Assembly (NCBI RefSeq): GCF_041538065.1
Contig: NZ_JBGORW010000004.1
Location: 1 to 64,000, forward strand
Direction: 5' to 3'
DNA from: Leptotrichia hongkongensis
GTDB taxonomy: Bacteria; Fusobacteriota; Fusobacteriia; Fusobacteriales; Leptotrichiaceae
Length of the DNA stretch: 64,000 bases
Within the stretch, counting starts at the first letter, position 1; the number at the start of each line of letters is the position of its first letter. Made by a program: the position numbers and the translations under genes. The notes below the pieces were generated by a model. It had not been told where the DNA came from and did not search any database. It was given only the letters and a program-made list of their open reading frames with translations. Shown piece after piece: positions 61,302-64,000 of this stretch.

Positions 61302-62750
61302 TTAAACGTTTAATACTAATTCATTCTGTTTTCTATAAAATACAATAGATCCTAAAATTAATGATAAAATTGCGAATGTCAAGCAAATAATATTCATTTT
61401 AAATGAAGGCCATCTATTGTATAACAAAATTTCTCTAAAATAACTTATATAATGATACATTGGGTTTAATTTTATAAAAATTAAAAATTTTTCTGGAATA
61501 ATTCGTACTGGATAAAAAATTGGAGTAAGATACATCCAAACTAATAATAATATACCATATAAATGTACAAGATCCCGGAAAAAAACTGCAAAACTTGATA
61601 AAACCAATCCTATTCCTAACGAAAATATAAACATATAAATTATCAATAACGGTAACCCAATGATATGAATAGAAATTGGTTGTCTAGTAAATATTGCTAC
61701 AATTGCTATCGCTATTAATGAAAACAAAAAGTTTACTAATGCAAATATCGTTTTAGATGCTGGAAATATATATTTTGGAATATATACTTTTTTTAATAAT
61801 GAGCCATTTGTTATTATAGACATCATTGACATATTCGTTGCATCTGAAAAGAAAGAAAAAGTTATCTGCCCTATTAAAAGATATATCGGAAAGTTTTTAA
61901 TATCGCTTTTAAATAATGTTGAAAAAACAATTGTCATTACAATCATCATCAATAAAGGATTTAATACACTCCATAATAATCCTAATATAGATTTTTTATA
62001 TTTTACTTTTATATCTCTAATTACCATTTCAAAAAGTAAATTATAATATTTTTTTAAATCATTTATTAAAATCTTATAGCTTGTTAAAAAAATTACAATG
62101 TTATTTAAGTTAACAATTATTTTAAATAGCACAAAAGAAATTATTGCAATTACAATACCACTTACAAAAAAATACATAATATTTTTAATAAATAAAGGTT
62201 TATGGAGCTCTTTTACTATTAAATTTCCACTTGTCTTTTTGCCATTTATTAACAATATATTTGGATTATTTTTTAACACATTAGATTTCCACATTGTTAC
62301 TGATGTATCTTTTTCAGATGATGAAGTAATTAAAATTTTTATGTTTTCTAAGTTATTTTCTACACGAGGAAAAATAACCTCTATATAATCATTATCTTTT
62401 ATCTGAGTTTGATTAATAGTTTTATTAACTATTAGCTTATTGTTTTTAGCATTTAGAATATTAATATTCAAATCACCTTTATTAATTCTTCCATAAGTAG
62501 CAGATAAAAGTTCTAATCCTCTAACATTATTTTTAGATTGTAGTTTATAAAATACTTCTACTTTAGTATTTTTATCAATCGAACCAATTGGTTCATCAAC
62601 ACTAAATTCATACCCTTTTTTTTGAAAAGGAATTTTTTCATAAAATTTATTTAATTGTACATAAATTGAATTATTAAAAAATAAAAAGATAAAATAAAAC
62701 ATGAAAAATAAAAAAAGATATAATCGATATTTATATTTAAATATTTTCAA
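61302..62750 (-). CDS. wzm: ABC polysaccharide exporter permease (Wzm-like) with N-terminal ectodomain
   Basis: A 482-residue permease, much longer than ordinary Wzm (about 260). Residues about 225-482 are the ABC-2 type permease: VIRDIKVKYKKSILGLLWSVLNPLLMMIVMT, GLVLSSFAVFFRDL and LTPIFYPV. Ahead of it lie one helix (about 10-27), an extracytoplasmic, beta-rich domain (about 30-188) and a second helix (about 190-212). That domain has a pattern like the N-terminal domain of the two large membrane proteins in the operon (ending in VTMWKS versus IVLYKSSD / VTLYMSDD). Exports the lipid-linked glycan with Wzt. Upstream of it is rfbA. Confidence 0.88.
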   Translation of the reverse strand: MKIFKYKYRLYLFLFFMFYFIFLFFNNSIYVQLNKFYEKIPFQKKGYEFSVDEPIGSIDKNTKVEVFYKLQSKNNVRGLELLSATYGRINKGDLNINILNAKNNKLIVNKTINQTQIKDNDYIEVIFPRVENNLENIKILITSSSEKDTSVTMWKSNVLKNNPNILLINGKKTSGNLIVKELHKPLFIKNIMYFFVSGIVIAIISFVLFKIIVNLNNIVIFLTSYKILINDLKKYYNLLFEMVIRDIKVKYKKSILGLLWSVLNPLLMMIVMTIVFSTLFKSDIKNFPIYLLIGQITFSFFSDATNMSMMSIITNGSLLKKVYIPKYIFPASKTIFALVNFLFSLIAIAIVAIFTRQPISIHIIGLPLLIIYMFIFSLGIGLVLSSFAVFFRDLVHLYGILLLVWMYLTPIFYPVRIIPEKFLIFIKLNPMYHYISYFREILLYNRWPSFKMNIICLTFAILSLILGSIVFYRKQNELVLNV

Positions 62751-62774
62751 CTTTAGACTCCTTGTGCATTTATT

Positions 62775-63641
62775 TTATTTGTTAATTAAATTTAACAGAT
62801 ATTTCCCATATTCTGTTTTAATGAGATATTCTGCTAAATTTTTTAATTTCTCTTTTGTAATCCATCCCTTTTGATAAGCAATTTCTTCAACACAAGCAAT
62901 AAATAATCCCTGCCTCTTTTGTATAGCTTCCACATAATTAGCTGCTTCTAGCAAAGATTCATGAGTACCTGTATCTAGCCAAGCTGTACCTCTTCCAAGA
63001 TTTTTAACATTCAATGTTCCTTCAGAAAGATACATTTCGTTCATAGCTGTTATTTCTAGTTCACCTCTTGCGGATGGTTTTACATTTTTTGCTTTTTCGA
63101 TAACTGTATTGTCATAGAAATATAAACCTGGAATCGCATAATTTGATTTAGGTTCTTTTGGTTTTTCTTCTAATGAAATGGCTTTTCCATTTTCATCAAA
63201 TTCTACAACTCCATAAGCTCTGGGATCTTTTACAGGATATCCAAATATTGTAGCTCCTTTTGTTAAATTAGCGGCCTGTTCAACTAACCCAGAAAATCCG
63301 CTACCGTAAAATATGTTATCTCCTAAAATTAAAGCTACGTTATCATTACCAATAAATTCTTCACCAATTAAAAAAGCTTCTGCAAGTCCATTAGGCTTTT
63401 CTTGCACTTGATATTTTAAAGATATCCCCAAATCACTTCCATCTCCTAAAAGTTCTTTAAATAAAGGCAAATCCCTTGGTGTAGAAATAATCAAAATATC
63501 CTTTATATTTGCAAGCATAAGTACAGATAAAGGATAATAAATCATAGGTTTATCATAAATTGGTATGATTTGTTTTGAAATTGATTTTGTTAATGGATAG
63601 AGTCTAGTTCCACTACCTCCAGCTAAAATAATTCCTTTCAT
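62775..63641 (-). CDS. rfbA: Glucose-1-phosphate thymidylyltransferase
   Basis: First enzyme of dTDP-L-rhamnose synthesis, joining dTTP and glucose-1-phosphate. 288 residues: [82 protein letters not shown] and [12 protein letters not shown] are all canonical. It lies near the start of the visible glycan operon; rfbD is at the far end, and rfbB/rfbC presumably lie beyond the window. An AGGAGG site precedes the ATG. Confidence 0.97.
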   Translation of the reverse strand: MKGIILAGGSGTRLYPLTKSISKQIIPIYDKPMIYYPLSVLMLANIKDILIISTPRDLPLFKELLGDGSDLGISLKYQVQEKPNGLAEAFLIGEEFIGNDNVALILGDNIFYGSGFSGLVEQAANLTKGATIFGYPVKDPRAYGVVEFDENGKAISLEEKPKEPKSNYAIPGLYFYDNTVIEKAKNVKPSARGELEITAMNEMYLSEGTLNVKNLGRGTAWLDTGTHESLLEAANYVEAIQKRQGLFIACVEEIAYQKGWITKEKLKNLAEYLIKTEYGKYLLNLINK

Positions 63642-63678
63642 TTAAAAATACCTCCTTAAAAGTATTATAAGTGTAATT

Positions 63679-64000
63679 TCATTTACCTTTCCCAAACAAA
63701 ACAGCCTTAACTGTTTTTGCAACAATTAATACATCCAGCACTAAATCTTGATGTTTTAAGTAATATAAATCATATTCAAGCTTTTTTTTTGCGTCATCTA
63801 AACTTTCACCATACGGGAACATTACTTGTGCCCAACCTGTTATTCCAGGTTTTATAAGATGTCTTAGATTATAATAATTTATCTGTTTTGCATAATCTTT
63901 TGCAAGTATGTCCCACTCTGGACGTGGACCAATAAAACTCATTGTACCTTTTAAGATATTCCAAAGTTGTGGCAACTCGTCAATCCTTGTTTTTCTCATA
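63679..64000 (-). CDS. Initiating sugar transferase (WcaJ/PssY-type), partial
   Basis: C-terminal part of a bacterial sugar transferase cut by the window edge. Visible residues RKTRIDELPQLWNILKGTMSFIGPRPE, YNLRHLIKPGITGWAQV and LEYDLYYLKHQDLVLD form the conserved cytoplasmic catalytic domain that transfers a sugar-1-phosphate to undecaprenyl phosphate and starts glycan assembly. The 5' part with membrane helices must lie at higher coordinates. The apparent Met near the edge is internal. It is upstream of rfbA in the same operon. Confidence 0.93.
   Translation of the reverse strand, partial: MRKTRIDELPQLWNILKGTMSFIGPRPEWDILAKDYAKQINYYNLRHLIKPGITGWAQVMFPYGESLDDAKKKLEYDLYYLKHQDLVLDVLIVAKTVKAVLFGKGK

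Overview
The window is a very AT-rich bacterial chromosome segment with ordinary sigma70-type promoters, AGGAGG-type ribosome binding sites and CCA-encoding tRNA genes. The gene content indicates a diderm anaerobic fermenter: KdsC, a heptosyltransferase-like protein, an O-antigen type ABC exporter, and a Na+-pumping decarboxylase next to PEP carboxykinase. A Cas13a effector closely resembling, from memory, those of oral Leptotrichia (Fusobacteriota) makes Leptotrichia or a close relative the best guess; I do not claim a species.

Layout. 0-23 kb is housekeeping: murE, a Leu/fMet/Met tRNA cluster, tsaD, three Cof-type HAD phosphatases around a lone CheY-like receiver, trmN6-like, a PpiD-like chaperone, a GerMN-amidase-yajC operon, pgk, a frameshifted acetyltransferase, a class A acid phosphatase, tRNA-Arg/rpmB, a Bax-inhibitor-1 pair and thrS. 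At 22.35-27.8 kb lies a complete type VI-A CRISPR-Cas locus on the minus strand: cas13a, cas1, cas2 and an array of eight repeats and seven spacers, with a visible promoter at each transcription unit and an intrinsic terminator after the array. At 28-34 kb are a secreted esterase, membrane proteins, spoVG, an S4 protein, an orphan phnD lipoprotein and a biotin ligase. At 33.8-39.3 kb is an energy operon: pckA, then a Na+-translocating oxaloacetate decarboxylase whose biotin carrier is a separate small protein. At 40-43.8 kb on the plus strand are kdsC, a fused fatty-acid kinase (FakA-FakB) and a second biotin ligase. From 43.8 kb to the right edge is one long minus-strand surface-glycan operon that runs out of the window.

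How the genes work together. The CRISPR unit has its RNA-guided RNase, its adaptation pair and its own guide array, so it looks functional. PEP carboxykinase plus the decarboxylase would convert PEP to pyruvate through oxaloacetate while making ATP and a sodium gradient; the two biotin ligases could serve the carrier. The glycan operon holds the initiating sugar transferase, dTDP-rhamnose genes (rfbA, rfbD), a Wzm/Wzt exporter, five or more glycosyltransferases, two unusual nucleotidyltransferases, a class II aldolase-like protein, a HAD phosphatase and a membrane protein fused to a uridine-kinase-like domain.

Most interesting points: the full type VI-A locus with adaptation genes; a related extracytoplasmic domain shared by two large membrane proteins and the ABC exporter permease; the membrane glycosyltransferase-kinase fusion; the FakA-FakB fusion; and a cryptic short transcription unit with a 12-codon ORF near 39.6 kb.
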